From the NCBI RefSeq assembly GCF_007625115.1, contig NZ_VMNH01000023.1, positions 124,001-188,000 of the forward strand: DNA of 64,000 nt, written 5' to 3'. Positions 9,785 through 18,532 of this stretch are shown here, one piece after another. The DNA is from Sedimenticola selenatireducens. Its GTDB lineage: Bacteria; Pseudomonadota; Gammaproteobacteria; Chromatiales; Chromatiaceae. The translations under genes and the position numbers were made by a program. Positions within the stretch are counted from its first letter, which is position 1. Each line of letters begins with the position of its first letter. The notes beneath the pieces were generated by a model that saw nothing but the letters and a program-made list of their open reading frames with translations, was not told the origin of the DNA and ran no database searches.

Positions 9785-11770
9785 TCAGAGCGTCTCTTCC
9801 ACTGCCTTGACAACATTCTCAACCGTGAAGCCAAATTCTTTGAAGAGCTGATCCGCTGGTGCGGACTCACCAAAATGATCGATACCCACCACCTTTTGCG
9901 CATACTTGTACCAGCTGGCGGTGACACCGGCTTCAACGGCCACGCGTGCGGTCACAGCGGCAGGCAGTACCGATTCACGATAGGCCGCATCTTGTGATTC
10001 AAAGGCGTCAACAGAGGGCATGGAAACGACCCGGATCTTTTTTCCTTTACCGGACAATTCTGTCGCTGCATCAACCGCAAGACCCACTTCAGAACCCGTG
10101 GCAAGAATGATTGCATCAGGCGTTCCATCACAGTCACGCAAAACATAACCACCCTTGGCAATATCAGCAATCTGCTGCGCTGAGCGCTGCATGAAGGGTA
10201 GACCCTGACGTGAGAAGATCAATGATGATGGGCCATCTTGTCTTTCAATAGCCGACTTCCAGGCAACCGCCGTCTCAACCGTGTCACAGGGACGCCACAA
10301 CGCCATGTTGGGGATCATGCGCATGGTGGCGATCTGCTCAACCGGCTGATGAGTCGGTCCATCTTCACCCAGGCCGATTGAGTCATGGGTGTAAACAAAG
10401 ATAGAGCGCTGCTTCATCAGGGCCGCCATGCGCAGGGCATTTCGTGCATATTCCGAGAACATCAGGAAAGTTGCGCCAAACGGAATAAGGCCACCGTGCA
10501 AAGCCACACCGTTCATGATGGCTGACATGCCAAATTCACGTACACCATAATTGATGTAGTTGGACTTGGGGGTCTCTGCACGCATCGGTTTGTAGCCAGA
10601 CCATTCAGTAAGGTTGGAGCAACCCAGGTCAGCAGAACCACCAAACAGCTCGGGTAACAGGGCTGCATAACCTTCAATGGCAGCCAGTGATGCCTGACGT
10701 GTTGCCGGGCTTTTTGCCTCTTCATTCATTTGCGCAACAAAGGCATCTGACTTTGCAGACCAGTCTTCAGGCAGATCACCTGCCATCCGGCGTTTGAACT
10801 CAGCCGCCAATTCTGGGTGTGCTGCTTGGTAGGTGGCGAATTTACTGTTCCAGTTAGCCTCAGCTGCAGCGCCTTTCTCTTTGGCATCCCAGCCGGCATA
10901 GACATCCGCTGGCACATCAAAGGCTGCGTGATCCCAACCCAACGCAGCCTTGGTCAAATTAATCTCTTCTTGACCTAAGGGCGCACCATGGCAGGCATGA
11001 CTGCCAGCCTTATTCGGCGAACCAAAACCGATAGTGGTCTTGCAGCAGATCATGGTTGGCTTATCAGTCATCGCCTTGGCGAATTCCAATGCCTTGTTGA
11101 TCGCTTCGGGATCATGTCCGTCCACGTCAGCAATGACATGCCAGCCGTAAGCTTCAAAACGCTTGGGCGTATCATCAGAGAACCAGCCATCCACATGACC
11201 ATCGATAGAGATGCCGTTGTCATCCCAGAAGGCGATCAGCTTACCCAGACCCAGGGTGCCAGCCAGTGAGCAAGCCTCATGTGAAATGCCTTCCATCAGA
11301 CAACCGTCACCCAGGAACACATAGGTGTTGTGATCAACCACAGTGTGGCCGTCACGATTGAATTCAGCCGCCAGTGCACGCTCTGCAATCGCCATACCGA
11401 CGGCATTGGTGATGCCCTGTCCGAGTGGACCGGTAGTGGTCTCTACGCCTGGGGCATAACCATACTCGGGATGACCCGGGGTTTTTGAATGCAGCTGACG
11501 AAACTGTTTCAGATCATCAATACTCAGATCGTAGCCGGTCAGATGCAACAAGGAGTAGATGAGCATCGAGCCATGTCCATTGGAGAGCACAAAGCGATCC
11601 CTGTCGGCCCATTTTGGGTTAGCCGGATTGTGCTTCATGTAATCGTTCCAGAGCACCTCGGCAATGTCTGCCATGCCCATCGGGGCTCCCGGATGGCCGG
11701 AATTGGCCTTCTGGACCGCGTCCATACTGAGTGCACGAACGGCGTTTGCAAGATTTCTGCGTGAGGACAT
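9785..11770 (-). CDS. tkt: Transketolase
   Basis: 661 residues. A thiamine-diphosphate enzyme moving two-carbon units between sugar phosphates in the Calvin and pentose phosphate cycles. The TPP/Mg motif GDGCLMEG with the later DDNG is seen at about residues 154-187, and the family signature for substrate binding ([26 protein letters not shown]) is intact. First gene of the tkt-gap-pgk-pyk-fba unit; this order, and the Calvin-type aldolase at its end, suggest a cbbTGKA-like operon although RuBisCO and phosphoribulokinase are not in the window. Confidence 0.97.
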   Translation of the reverse strand: MSSRRNLANAVRALSMDAVQKANSGHPGAPMGMADIAEVLWNDYMKHNPANPKWADRDRFVLSNGHGSMLIYSLLHLTGYDLSIDDLKQFRQLHSKTPGHPEYGYAPGVETTTGPLGQGITNAVGMAIAERALAAEFNRDGHTVVDHNTYVFLGDGCLMEGISHEACSLAGTLGLGKLIAFWDDNGISIDGHVDGWFSDDTPKRFEAYGWHVIADVDGHDPEAINKALEFAKAMTDKPTMICCKTTIGFGSPNKAGSHACHGAPLGQEEINLTKAALGWDHAAFDVPADVYAGWDAKEKGAAAEANWNSKFATYQAAHPELAAEFKRRMAGDLPEDWSAKSDAFVAQMNEEAKSPATRQASLAAIEGYAALLPELFGGSADLGCSNLTEWSGYKPMRAETPKSNYINYGVREFGMSAIMNGVALHGGLIPFGATFLMFSEYARNALRMAALMKQRSIFVYTHDSIGLGEDGPTHQPVEQIATMRMIPNMALWRPCDTVETAVAWKSAIERQDGPSSLIFSRQGLPFMQRSAQQIADIAKGGYVLRDCDGTPDAIILATGSEVGLAVDAATELSGKGKKIRVVSMPSVDAFESQDAAYRESVLPAAVTARVAVEAGVTASWYKYAQKVVGIDHFGESAPADQLFKEFGFTVENVVKAVEETL

Positions 11771-12100
11771 GTGTCTCTCCTGTCTAAAGGATGGTTAAGT
11801 AATTCTGTCTTGTTGTCGAAGGGATCAACCGCATCGCCGGTTCGACTGAAACCGCCCACTTAATTCAGTTGGCGTTTTCACACTCTATTCATTGGTTCGT
11901 CGTTTATCCCTGTTGAAGTGGATGTAAATCGACTTTCAGCACCCTTTCTTGTCACCGCAGAAGAGGCGCAGCGGGGATGTCATTCTTGCGCCATCGATCC
12001 TGCGGAGCAAGTCAGATCCACTTATGGGGGTAAAAAAACCCCTAAAACAAAAACTAACCCACTGATTTTTAAATGTTATATCAGGTCAGTTCTAGATAAA
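11771..12100. other. Intergenic region upstream of tkt; no gene seen
   Basis: About 330 bases between tkt and the thioredoxin-fold gene, both on the minus strand. It should hold the promoter of the tkt-led operon and the 3' end of the thioredoxin-fold transcript. I found no convincing ORF or RNA. A G5/C4 hairpin with an A-rich loop near 12035-12055 has no T-run beyond it on the minus strand. No clear sigma-70 promoter could be chosen by eye. Confidence 0.5.
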
Positions 12101-12661
12101 TCACACGGTATCTTTCCACTTGATTGAACAGCCCATGCTGGGAATTTGTTCTTTCGGCCCTGCTCCTGTCTCAGCAACCTGCTGCATCGCCTCAAACAGA
12201 TCTCGCCTGACATCAGCAGGGGCCGCCTCTTTTCGGCTGGCATCCAATCGTCCGCGGTACTGCAATTTCAGGTCGGCATTATAGCCAAAGAAATCGGGGG
12301 TGCAGACAGCACCGTAAGCCTTGGCGACAGACTGACGCTCATCCAGCAGATAGGGAAATGGATACTGATAGGTTTCCGCAATCCGAATCATATTCTCAAA
12401 AGAGTCTTCTTCATAATCAGCTGGATCATTTGACATGATCGCCACACTGTTAATACCGAGTGTCTTCAACTCCAGCGCATCGCGTACGATACGGTCGCGC
12501 ACTGACTTCACATAGGGGCAGTGATTACAGATAAACATCACCAGTAGACCCTTTTCGCCCCGGCACATATCCAGCGTCCACTGCCCGCCATCCACACCCG
12601 GAAGCGTAAAATCGATAGCTGGAGCACCAAATTCACAGACCGGAGTTTCCAGTGAAGCCAT
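12101..12661 (-). CDS. Thioredoxin-fold (AhpC/TSA-Redoxin) family protein
   Basis: 186 residues, cytoplasmic (no signal peptide). The N-terminal FTLPGVDG segment and CNHCPYV motif (Cys45 and Cys48) match a common group of thioredoxin-family proteins annotated as redoxin or AhpC/TSA, with an unusual CxxC set as Cys-Asn-His-Cys. Members are likely thiol reductases or peroxidases, but the physiological substrate is not known. Stands alone, divergent from metK across a 270-base region. Confidence 0.88.
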   Translation of the reverse strand: MASLETPVCEFGAPAIDFTLPGVDGGQWTLDMCRGEKGLLVMFICNHCPYVKSVRDRIVRDALELKTLGINSVAIMSNDPADYEEDSFENMIRIAETYQYPFPYLLDERQSVAKAYGAVCTPDFFGYNADLKLQYRGRLDASRKEAAPADVRRDLFEAMQQVAETGAGPKEQIPSMGCSIKWKDTV

Positions 12662-12797
12662 ATGGTCTACCCTATATTAATTGGCGCAAAATCAACGGAA
12701 CATAATCCTACCTTAAAAAAATGGCTAGAATCATATAAAATTCTTATGGAAGTCATTACCGTGGATTAATTGACTTTAAGCCGGGTTGAGGCTAACT

Positions 12798-12860
12798 TTG
12801 CGCTGCGCCAATTTGAACTCAGATTGCGGGCGCTTAATAAATGCAGCTAAAGCGAGGGAA
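12798..12860 (+). promoter_or_regulatory. SAM-II riboswitch (SAM-alpha) upstream of metK
   Basis: The core matches the SAM-II aptamer as I know it: P1 arms GCGCC (12805-12809) and GGCGC (12829-12833), a loop reading AATTTGAAC followed by CAGATTGC, and the 3' strand AATAAATGCAGCTAAA (12836-12851), very close to the ATAAATGTAGCTAAA of the metX-type aptamer. SAM-II binds S-adenosylmethionine in a classic pseudoknot and turns expression off. It lies about 80 bases ahead of metK, the SAM synthetase, which is the expected target, and is followed by a terminator. SAM-II is best known from alphaproteobacteria. Confidence 0.85.
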
Positions 12861-12876
12861 CAGTGGAAACACTGCG

Positions 12877-12909
12877 AACCCGTCTTTAGCCTTAGCTGGA
12901 CGGGTTTTT
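12877..12909 (+). terminator. Terminator / attenuator between the SAM-II aptamer and metK
   Basis: Stem AACCCGTC (12877-12884) and GACGGGTT (12899-12906), 14-base loop, then a T-run (12905-12909), 23 bases before the metK ATG. Its loop holds CTTTAGC (12884-12890), complementary over seven bases to GCTAAAG (12846-12852) in the 3' strand of the aptamer. The two pairings compete, as expected for an expression platform. A GAAA-tetraloop hairpin (CAGTG/CACTG, 12861-12874) sits between aptamer and terminator. Confidence 0.85.
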
Positions 12910-12931
12910 CATTTTCTGGAAGAAATAAATT

Positions 12932-14104
12932 ATGAGCGATTACATCTTTACCTCAGAATCTGTCTCTGAAGGGCATCCTGACAAGGTAGCCGATCAGATC
13001 TCTGATGCCGTGTTGGACGCCATTCTGACTCAGGACCCCAATCCGGAACATGCCCGTGTTGCTTGCGAGACCATGGTCAAGACCGGCGTAGTTATCGTGG
13101 CTGGTGAGATTTCGACCAACGCCTGGGTTGACCTGGATGACCTGGTGCGCAAGGTGATTTGTGATATCGGCTATACCAGTTCAGACGTAGGTTTTGATGG
13201 CAGCACCTGTGCGGTGATGTCGCTGATTGGCAAACAATCCAGTGATATCGCAATGGGTGTTGATCGTACCGCACCTGAGCTCCAGGGTGCTGGCGATCAA
13301 GGCCTGATGTTTGGCTACGCCACCAATGAGACTGAAGTCTTAATGCCTGCCCCAATTACCTATGCCCACCGGTTGGTAGAGCGTCAGGCGGAAATGCGTA
13401 AAAAGCGGGTACTCCCCTGGCTGCGCCCAGATGCCAAGAGCCAGGTGACCCTGCGCTATCAGAATGGTGTTGTTACCGGTATCGATGCCGTCGTACTCTC
13501 CACCCAACATGACCCCGACATCAAACAGAGCGACCTGGTTGAGGCCGTCATGGAGAATATCCTGCAACCCGTCCTGCCCAAAGAGTGGCTGGACAAGTGT
13601 CCGCAAAACAAGATCCACATCAATCCCACAGGCTCCTTCATAATTGGTGGTCCCGTCGGCGATTGCGGCCTCACCGGCCGAAAGATCATCGTTGATACCT
13701 ACGGCGGCGCAGCCCGTCACGGTGGCGGTGCTTTCTCCGGCAAAGATCCCTCAAAAGTGGACCGCTCGGCGGCCTACGCAGGTCGTTATGTCGCAAAGAA
13801 TATCGTGGCGGCAGGACTGGCTGATCGCTGCGAAATCCAGGTTTCTTATGCCATTGGCGTGGCAGAGCCTACCTCGATCTCTATCGAGACCTTTGGCACC
13901 GCTAAGGTCGATGAAGATAAGATTGCCCAACTGGTGCGGGAACACTTTGACCTGCGGCCCTACGGCATCCTGCAGATGCTGGATCTGATAAAACCGATTT
14001 ATCAGAAAACAGCCGCTTATGGACACTTCGGTCGTGAAGAGCCAGAATTCACCTGGGAACGGACCGACAAGGCAGAAGCGTTAAGGGACGCTGCAGGCCT
14101 CTGA
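12932..14104 (+). CDS. metK: S-adenosylmethionine synthetase
   Basis: 390 residues. Makes S-adenosylmethionine from methionine and ATP in the cytoplasm. Signatures: [18 protein letters not shown] near the N-terminus, [12 protein letters not shown] around residue 113, and the glycine-rich phosphate loop [16 protein letters not shown] around residue 255. Start ATG has GGAAG about nine bases upstream. Its leader carries a SAM-II aptamer with a terminator, so end-product repression by SAM is the likely regulation. Followed by ahcY and metF, which with MetE/MetH (not in the window) make up the activated methyl cycle. Confidence 0.98.
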   Translation: MSDYIFTSESVSEGHPDKVADQISDAVLDAILTQDPNPEHARVACETMVKTGVVIVAGEISTNAWVDLDDLVRKVICDIGYTSSDVGFDGSTCAVMSLIGKQSSDIAMGVDRTAPELQGAGDQGLMFGYATNETEVLMPAPITYAHRLVERQAEMRKKRVLPWLRPDAKSQVTLRYQNGVVTGIDAVVLSTQHDPDIKQSDLVEAVMENILQPVLPKEWLDKCPQNKIHINPTGSFIIGGPVGDCGLTGRKIIVDTYGGAARHGGGAFSGKDPSKVDRSAAYAGRYVAKNIVAAGLADRCEIQVSYAIGVAEPTSISIETFGTAKVDEDKIAQLVREHFDLRPYGILQMLDLIKPIYQKTAAYGHFGREEPEFTWERTDKAEALRDAAGL

Positions 14105-14118
14105 AGACCTGACCCGAC

Positions 14119-14165
14119 GGCTTTGCGTGCCTCGTTCTGGTTCAATCAAGGAGAGCACGCAAGCC
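14119..14165 (+). other. Stem-loop after metK
   Basis: Arms 14119-14130 and 14155-14165 pair (GGCT, one bulge, TGCGTGC) with a 24-base loop. It starts 14 bases after the metK stop and ends a few bases before the SAH aptamer. The following bases are C- and A-rich, with no T-run, so it is not a standard terminator; it may separate the metK message from the ahcY leader. Confidence 0.5.
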
Positions 14166-14171
14166 CCCAAA

Positions 14172-14250
14172 ACCCCTCCTCTTGAGAAGCGCTGCAACAG
14201 GTCAACCTGCCAGGCTCATGAGGGGGATTCGATCAATATGAACGGCGCTT
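14172..14250 (+). promoter_or_regulatory. SAH riboswitch upstream of ahcY
   Basis: Matches the S-adenosylhomocysteine aptamer: a P1 stem closing with GAG / CTC and extending out to CCCCTC (14173-14178) and GAGGGG, the conserved AAGCGCTGC (14187-14195), a small CAGG-TCAA-CCTG hairpin, GCCAGGCTC (14209-14217), and 3' AACGGCGCTT (14241-14250). GCGCTT pairs with AAGCGC to make the pseudoknot. It ends 21 bases before the ATG, just upstream of the GGAGA ribosome site (14260-14264). The family turns on ahcY when SAH accumulates; here control of translation start is likely. Confidence 0.92.
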
Positions 14251-14271
14251 AGTTTTTTCGGAGACTAAATC

Positions 14272-15687
14272 ATGAATGCCGTTGTTGATAACAACTTTAC
14301 CGACTACAAGATCGCCGATCTCTCACTGGCCGAGTGGGGCCATAAGGAGATCGCTATTGCCAATACTGAAATGCCGGGCCTGATGGCACTGCAGGAAAAG
14401 TACGGCGACAGCAAACCCCTCAAGGGCGCACGCATCGCCGGCAGTCTGCACATGACCATTCAGACCGCTGTACTGATCGAAACCCTCATCAAGCTGGGTG
14501 CCGAAGTGCGCTGGGCCTCATGCAACATATTCTCTACCCAGGACCATGCGGCGGCAGCGATAGCCAACCAGAACATCCCGGTATTCGCCTTTAAGGGCGA
14601 GAGTCTGGCGGAGTACTGGGAGTACACCCATAAGATCATGGAATGGCACGATGGTGGTACGCCAAATATGATCCTGGATGATGGCGGCGATGCCACCGGG
14701 CTGTTGATCCTCGGCACCAAGGCGGAGAAAGATATCAGCGTGCTGGATAACCCAGGCAGTGAAGAAGAGAAGGTGATGTACGCGGCAATTCGATCCCGCA
14801 TCGCCGCTCAGCCTGGCTGGTATTCAAATAATTTGAAGAACATTAAGGGTGTCACCGAAGAGACCACCACGGGCGTTCATCGCCTCTACCAGATGGCCGC
14901 TGCGGGTGACCTCCCCTTCCCAGCCATCAATGTTAACGACTCGGTGACCAAATCCAAGTTCGACAACCTCTATGGTTGCCGTGAATCTCTGGTGGATGGC
15001 ATCAAGCGAGCAACCGACGTCATGATCGCGGGCAAGATCGCTATGGTGCTCGGCTATGGCGATGTGGGCAAAGGTTGCGCGCAGTCACTGAAAGGCCTTG
15101 GCGCTACAGTGTGGGTCAGTGAGATCGACCCGATCTGCGCACTACAAGCCGCCATGGAAGGTTTCCGGGTGGTAGAGATGAACACCGCCTGCGCTGAAGC
15201 GGACATCTTTGTGACCACGACAGGTAACTACCATGTGATTCAGCATGACCACATGATCCGCATGAAAGACCAGTCCATCGTCTGCAATATCGGCCACTTT
15301 GATAATGAGATCGATGTCGCCAGCCTGGAACAGTACGAGTGGGATAACATCAAGCCTCAGGTAGATCACATCATATTCCCCGATGGCAAGCGGATCATCC
15401 TGCTGGCTGAGGGGCGACTGGTAAACCTTGGCTGCGCCACGGGTCACCCCAGCTTCGTAATGTCAAACAGCTTCACCAACCAGACGCTGGCACAGATGGA
15501 GATCTGGAATAGCACGGGTCAATATGAGAACAAGGTCTACACCCTGCCAAAGAAACTGGATGAAGAGGTCGCGCGCCTGCATTTGCAGAAAATTGGCGTT
15601 AAACTCACGACCCTGTCTCAGGAACAGGCAGACTATATCAGTGTTCCGGTAGAAGGCCCTTACAAGCCCGATCACTACCGCTATTAA
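14272..15687 (+). CDS. ahcY: S-adenosylhomocysteine hydrolase
   Basis: 471 residues. Splits S-adenosylhomocysteine into adenosine and homocysteine with bound NAD, relieving product inhibition of methyltransferases. The NAD-binding motif [10 protein letters not shown] is at about residue 262. The roughly 40-residue insertion (near residues 160-200, with the [10 protein letters not shown] stretch) is typical of the long bacterial, plant and protist form. C-terminus ends in the conserved YKPDHYRY. Preceded by an SAH riboswitch, followed by metF. Confidence 0.98.
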   Translation: MNAVVDNNFTDYKIADLSLAEWGHKEIAIANTEMPGLMALQEKYGDSKPLKGARIAGSLHMTIQTAVLIETLIKLGAEVRWASCNIFSTQDHAAAAIANQNIPVFAFKGESLAEYWEYTHKIMEWHDGGTPNMILDDGGDATGLLILGTKAEKDISVLDNPGSEEEKVMYAAIRSRIAAQPGWYSNNLKNIKGVTEETTTGVHRLYQMAAAGDLPFPAINVNDSVTKSKFDNLYGCRESLVDGIKRATDVMIAGKIAMVLGYGDVGKGCAQSLKGLGATVWVSEIDPICALQAAMEGFRVVEMNTACAEADIFVTTTGNYHVIQHDHMIRMKDQSIVCNIGHFDNEIDVASLEQYEWDNIKPQVDHIIFPDGKRIILLAEGRLVNLGCATGHPSFVMSNSFTNQTLAQMEIWNSTGQYENKVYTLPKKLDEEVARLHLQKIGVKLTTLSQEQADYISVPVEGPYKPDHYRY

Positions 15688-15695
15688 TGCAAGCA

Positions 15696-15756
15696 AGGCC
15701 TCGCGCGGGGCCTGACTGATCTATTCGCTCCCCCTATGCAACTGTCGCAGGGGGAG
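15696..15756 (+). other. Two stem-loops between ahcY and metF
   Basis: The first pairs AGGCC (15696-15700) with GGCCT (15709-15713). The second pairs CTCCCCCT (15728-15735) with AGGGGGAG (15749-15756) around a 13-base loop. Neither is followed by a T-run on the plus strand, so readthrough from ahcY to metF is likely, with the hairpins acting on message stability or partial termination. Confidence 0.5.
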
Positions 15757-15788
15757 TATTCAATGTTGCCTGTATACGAAGATAAATA

Positions 15789-16646
15789 ATGACTGCCAAT
15801 CAAACCGATCAAAAGCTGTTCAGCTTTGAACTCTTCCCACCAAAAACAGAAGAGGGAATGAGCAAACTCCAAGATAATGTCAGAAAACTGAATCGCATCA
15901 ATCCACTCTATGTCTCCGTTACCTTTGGCGCAGGTGGATCAACCCAGCAGCGCACCTTCCAGAGTGTTGAGTGGCTGGTCTCTGAAGGCATAGAGGCCGC
16001 ACCCCATATCTCTTGCATTAGTAGCAGTGCCGAAGAAATCATCCAAATGCTCAATCAGTATAAGCGCCAAGGAATAAAGCGAATCGTTGCACTACGTGGA
16101 GACATGCCGTCTGGTACTGGTTTGGCAGGACGTGGGGAACTCAATTATGCCAATGAACTGGTGTCACTGGTGCGTCGAGAGTTCGGTGATCACTTCCACA
16201 TCGAAGTGGCAGCCTATCCGGAATTCCATCCCCAGGCCACTAATGCGGATGCAGACCTGAAAAATTTCAAACGTAAGGTAGAAGCCGGCGCCAATGCCGC
16301 CATTACCCAGTATTTCTACAATGCAGACGCCTATTTCCGATTTGTAGAAAGCTGCGAAAAGCTCAGCATCACCGCTCCTATTGTTCCCGGCATTATGCCA
16401 ATCACCAACTACAGCAGCCTGAGTCGCTTCTCCGATGCCTGCGGCGCAGAGATCCCTCGCTGGATTCGTAAACGCCTGGAGGCTTATGCTGATGATGTCG
16501 TGAGCATCCGCGACTTTGGCCTCGATGTCGTGAGTGAACTGTGCCAGCGGTTGCTCGACAATGGCGCACCGGGCCTGCATTTCTATACCATGAATCAATC
16601 CGGCCCCACATTGAAGATATGGGACAGCCTCACACTACGCGATTAG
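15789..16646 (+). CDS. metF: Methylenetetrahydrofolate reductase
   Basis: 285 residues, the bacterial FAD-binding TIM-barrel length. Reduces 5,10-methylene-THF to 5-methyl-THF, which supplies the methyl group for methionine. Opens with FELFPPKTEEG, where the Glu is the conserved active-site position, followed by VSVTFGAGGST, ALRGDMP, a YPEFHPQA-like folate/NADH segment and FFYNADAYFRF-type sequence. The placement directly after ahcY is common in proteobacteria. Confidence 0.97.
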   Translation: MTANQTDQKLFSFELFPPKTEEGMSKLQDNVRKLNRINPLYVSVTFGAGGSTQQRTFQSVEWLVSEGIEAAPHISCISSSAEEIIQMLNQYKRQGIKRIVALRGDMPSGTGLAGRGELNYANELVSLVRREFGDHFHIEVAAYPEFHPQATNADADLKNFKRKVEAGANAAITQYFYNADAYFRFVESCEKLSITAPIVPGIMPITNYSSLSRFSDACGAEIPRWIRKRLEAYADDVVSIRDFGLDVVSELCQRLLDNGAPGLHFYTMNQSGPTLKIWDSLTLRD

Positions 16647-16768
16647 TAACTGATTCATGTTGGAGGGAGCATCCCAGCAAGTAATCCCAATGCTGATCAG
16701 TGCATTATCTATAATCATCGGGCGGGTATGTTGGTATACTATTCCCTATCTTTCGCGAATAACTCACC

Positions 16769-17371
16769 ATGTCCTACATAATGAAACTGAGAGAGGCCTC
16801 CGAGTCAATCGATCGCCGAATTCTTAATACAGCGCTTGATCTGTTTGTTGAGTGTGGATATTACAATGTCTCAGTTCACGACATCCAGAAGCAGGCCAAC
16901 GTCAGCATTGGCTCGATTTACAACCATTTTGGCGGCAAAGAAGGTATTGCAAAGGCACTCTACTATCATGTCCTGAGTGAGATGGAAGAATTGGTCAATA
17001 GCGTAGTGGCACAGAAATTAGGGGCCGTAGAAAGCTGTAACCAGCTGATCCGGTTGCTGTTTGAACAGACTGAAAGCCAGCGCAATACTATCTCCTTTGT
17101 TCTCCATGCCAAGCATCGTGAATTCTTACCAGAAGAACCCCCCGTTTGCAGTGCAACGCCCTTCAAGGCAATGCGTGATATTGTGCAAACTGGAATGGCG
17201 AATGGCGAGATACGCCAATGTGACCCGTGGGTAGCTGCCGCCAACGTATTTGGTGGTGCCATCCGAATGATCCACTTACGCCTTGACGGCGTAATTGAAC
17301 AACCGCTACCCACGTTCTATGAGGAGTTACTTAAAGTCACCTGGCAGGGAATGGAAGTGAACCAAGGGTGA
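16769..17371 (+). CDS. TetR family transcriptional regulator
   Basis: 200 residues. The N-terminal 60 residues fit the TetR DNA-binding domain: ILNTALDLFVECGYYNVSV, then DIQKQANVSIGSIYNHFGGKEGI as the helix-turn-helix and following helix. The C-terminal domain is all-helical and should bind an unknown ligand. Its stop overlaps the GTG of the next gene by four bases (GTGA), so the membrane protein downstream is the likely partner or target. The leader contains a TATACT-like box at about 16735, possibly part of an autoregulated promoter. Confidence 0.9.
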   Translation: MSYIMKLREASESIDRRILNTALDLFVECGYYNVSVHDIQKQANVSIGSIYNHFGGKEGIAKALYYHVLSEMEELVNSVVAQKLGAVESCNQLIRLLFEQTESQRNTISFVLHAKHREFLPEEPPVCSATPFKAMRDIVQTGMANGEIRQCDPWVAAANVFGGAIRMIHLRLDGVIEQPLPTFYEELLKVTWQGMEVNQG

Positions 17372-18504
17372 GGAGATTCCAGTTTTTAATCGCTTTGCTG
17401 CTCATTGGCCTCGTTTCATTTGTGTCAGGCCTGCTCTTACCGCATCTTTTCTCCGTGCGGCCCTCAGCCCCTCTTCACCTGATCTTCGCTATTGGCATAC
17501 TACCTTTAATACTCGGCGCCATGACCTATTTTGTACCGGTCTTAACGCGCTCCCGTACGGCAGAACCCCAATCACTTGCCCCCACCTTACTGGCTCTCAT
17601 TGCAGGTAGCTTGGTCAGTTTCAGCCTGTTTTACTCATTCAGCATCTATCCCTATGCAGCAATCACCGGATTGATCGCGGTGATTTGGCAGCTCATTTGG
17701 ATTCGCGGACGAAAGCGGGCAATGCTGGGAAATCCTCATCCCGGTCTACTCTGGTATCAACTCGCGCTCGGCGCATTACTGCTAGGCCTGGTGTCGATTC
17801 TGGCGGGGTATTTCATGCCGGATCACTGGGCAGCACTCAGACGATTTCATCTGCATGTCAACATACTCGGATTTATCGGCTTCACTGCTCTAGGCACACT
17901 GCGCGTGCTCCTCCCAACCACCGGCAGTTACCCCGATCCACAAGCCGGTGTCTGGCTTCTTCGTCAGTGGCCTTGGCTTGTGGGTGGGACACTCCTGATT
18001 GCAATAGGAGCGGCGTGGTATTCCCCACTCGCCCTCTTTGGCTTAATAGTTTGGTTGATACCGATGGGCCAGTTCTTATTGCCACTGATCACAACTCATC
18101 GGTTGGTGATCTGGCAACCGCATGGCGCCACCACACCCCTGGCATGCGCCGTCATTGGGTTGCTGATACTGCTCTTAAGCGGGGGGGCTCATAGTTTGGG
18201 ATGGCTATCGGCGCCCCCTACAACTCAGGCATTCATCCCACTATTTCTGCTTCCGTTGGTAACGGGAGCAAGTAGCCACCTGCTGCCCCTGTGGATGACA
18301 CAGGCACAACAGCGTGATCGAGAATTACAACTGCGTATACTATTGGGAAGACACAGTGCTGGGCGCTCAGCACTGTTTATGTTGGGAGGCCTGCTAATAC
18401 TTGCAGAACAAGGATGGGGATTACTTCTGATCCTCGTTGGCCTCTTACACTATATTATTCGGGTAGTGATGGCCTTTTTTTACAAAACGCCCCAAAAGCT
18501 TTAG
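17368..18504 (+). CDS. Multi-pass membrane protein, NnrS / heme-copper oxidase subunit I-like
   Basis: 378 residues with about ten to twelve hydrophobic helices and few soluble loops. The stretch HLHVNILGFIGFTALGTLRV around residue 165 resembles the His-bearing helices of NnrS and heme-copper oxidase subunit I-like proteins, which suggests heme binding, but the overall match is not strong. GTG start overlaps the TetR stop by four bases, so it is translationally coupled to the regulator. A role in response to nitric oxide or respiratory stress would fit NnrS; this is inference only. Confidence 0.55.
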   Translation: MRRFQFLIALLLIGLVSFVSGLLLPHLFSVRPSAPLHLIFAIGILPLILGAMTYFVPVLTRSRTAEPQSLAPTLLALIAGSLVSFSLFYSFSIYPYAAITGLIAVIWQLIWIRGRKRAMLGNPHPGLLWYQLALGALLLGLVSILAGYFMPDHWAALRRFHLHVNILGFIGFTALGTLRVLLPTTGSYPDPQAGVWLLRQWPWLVGGTLLIAIGAAWYSPLALFGLIVWLIPMGQFLLPLITTHRLVIWQPHGATTPLACAVIGLLILLLSGGAHSLGWLSAPPTTQAFIPLFLLPLVTGASSHLLPLWMTQAQQRDRELQLRILLGRHSAGRSALFMLGGLLILAEQGWGLLLILVGLLHYIIRVVMAFFYKTPQKL

Positions 18505-18532
18505 CTATCTGAGGAAGATTTGTCATAAAACC

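Noticed and set aside
12030-12060. G-run / C-run hairpin with A-rich loop as a terminator of the thioredoxin-fold gene
   Set aside because: On the minus strand no T-run follows and the stem is only four to five bases.
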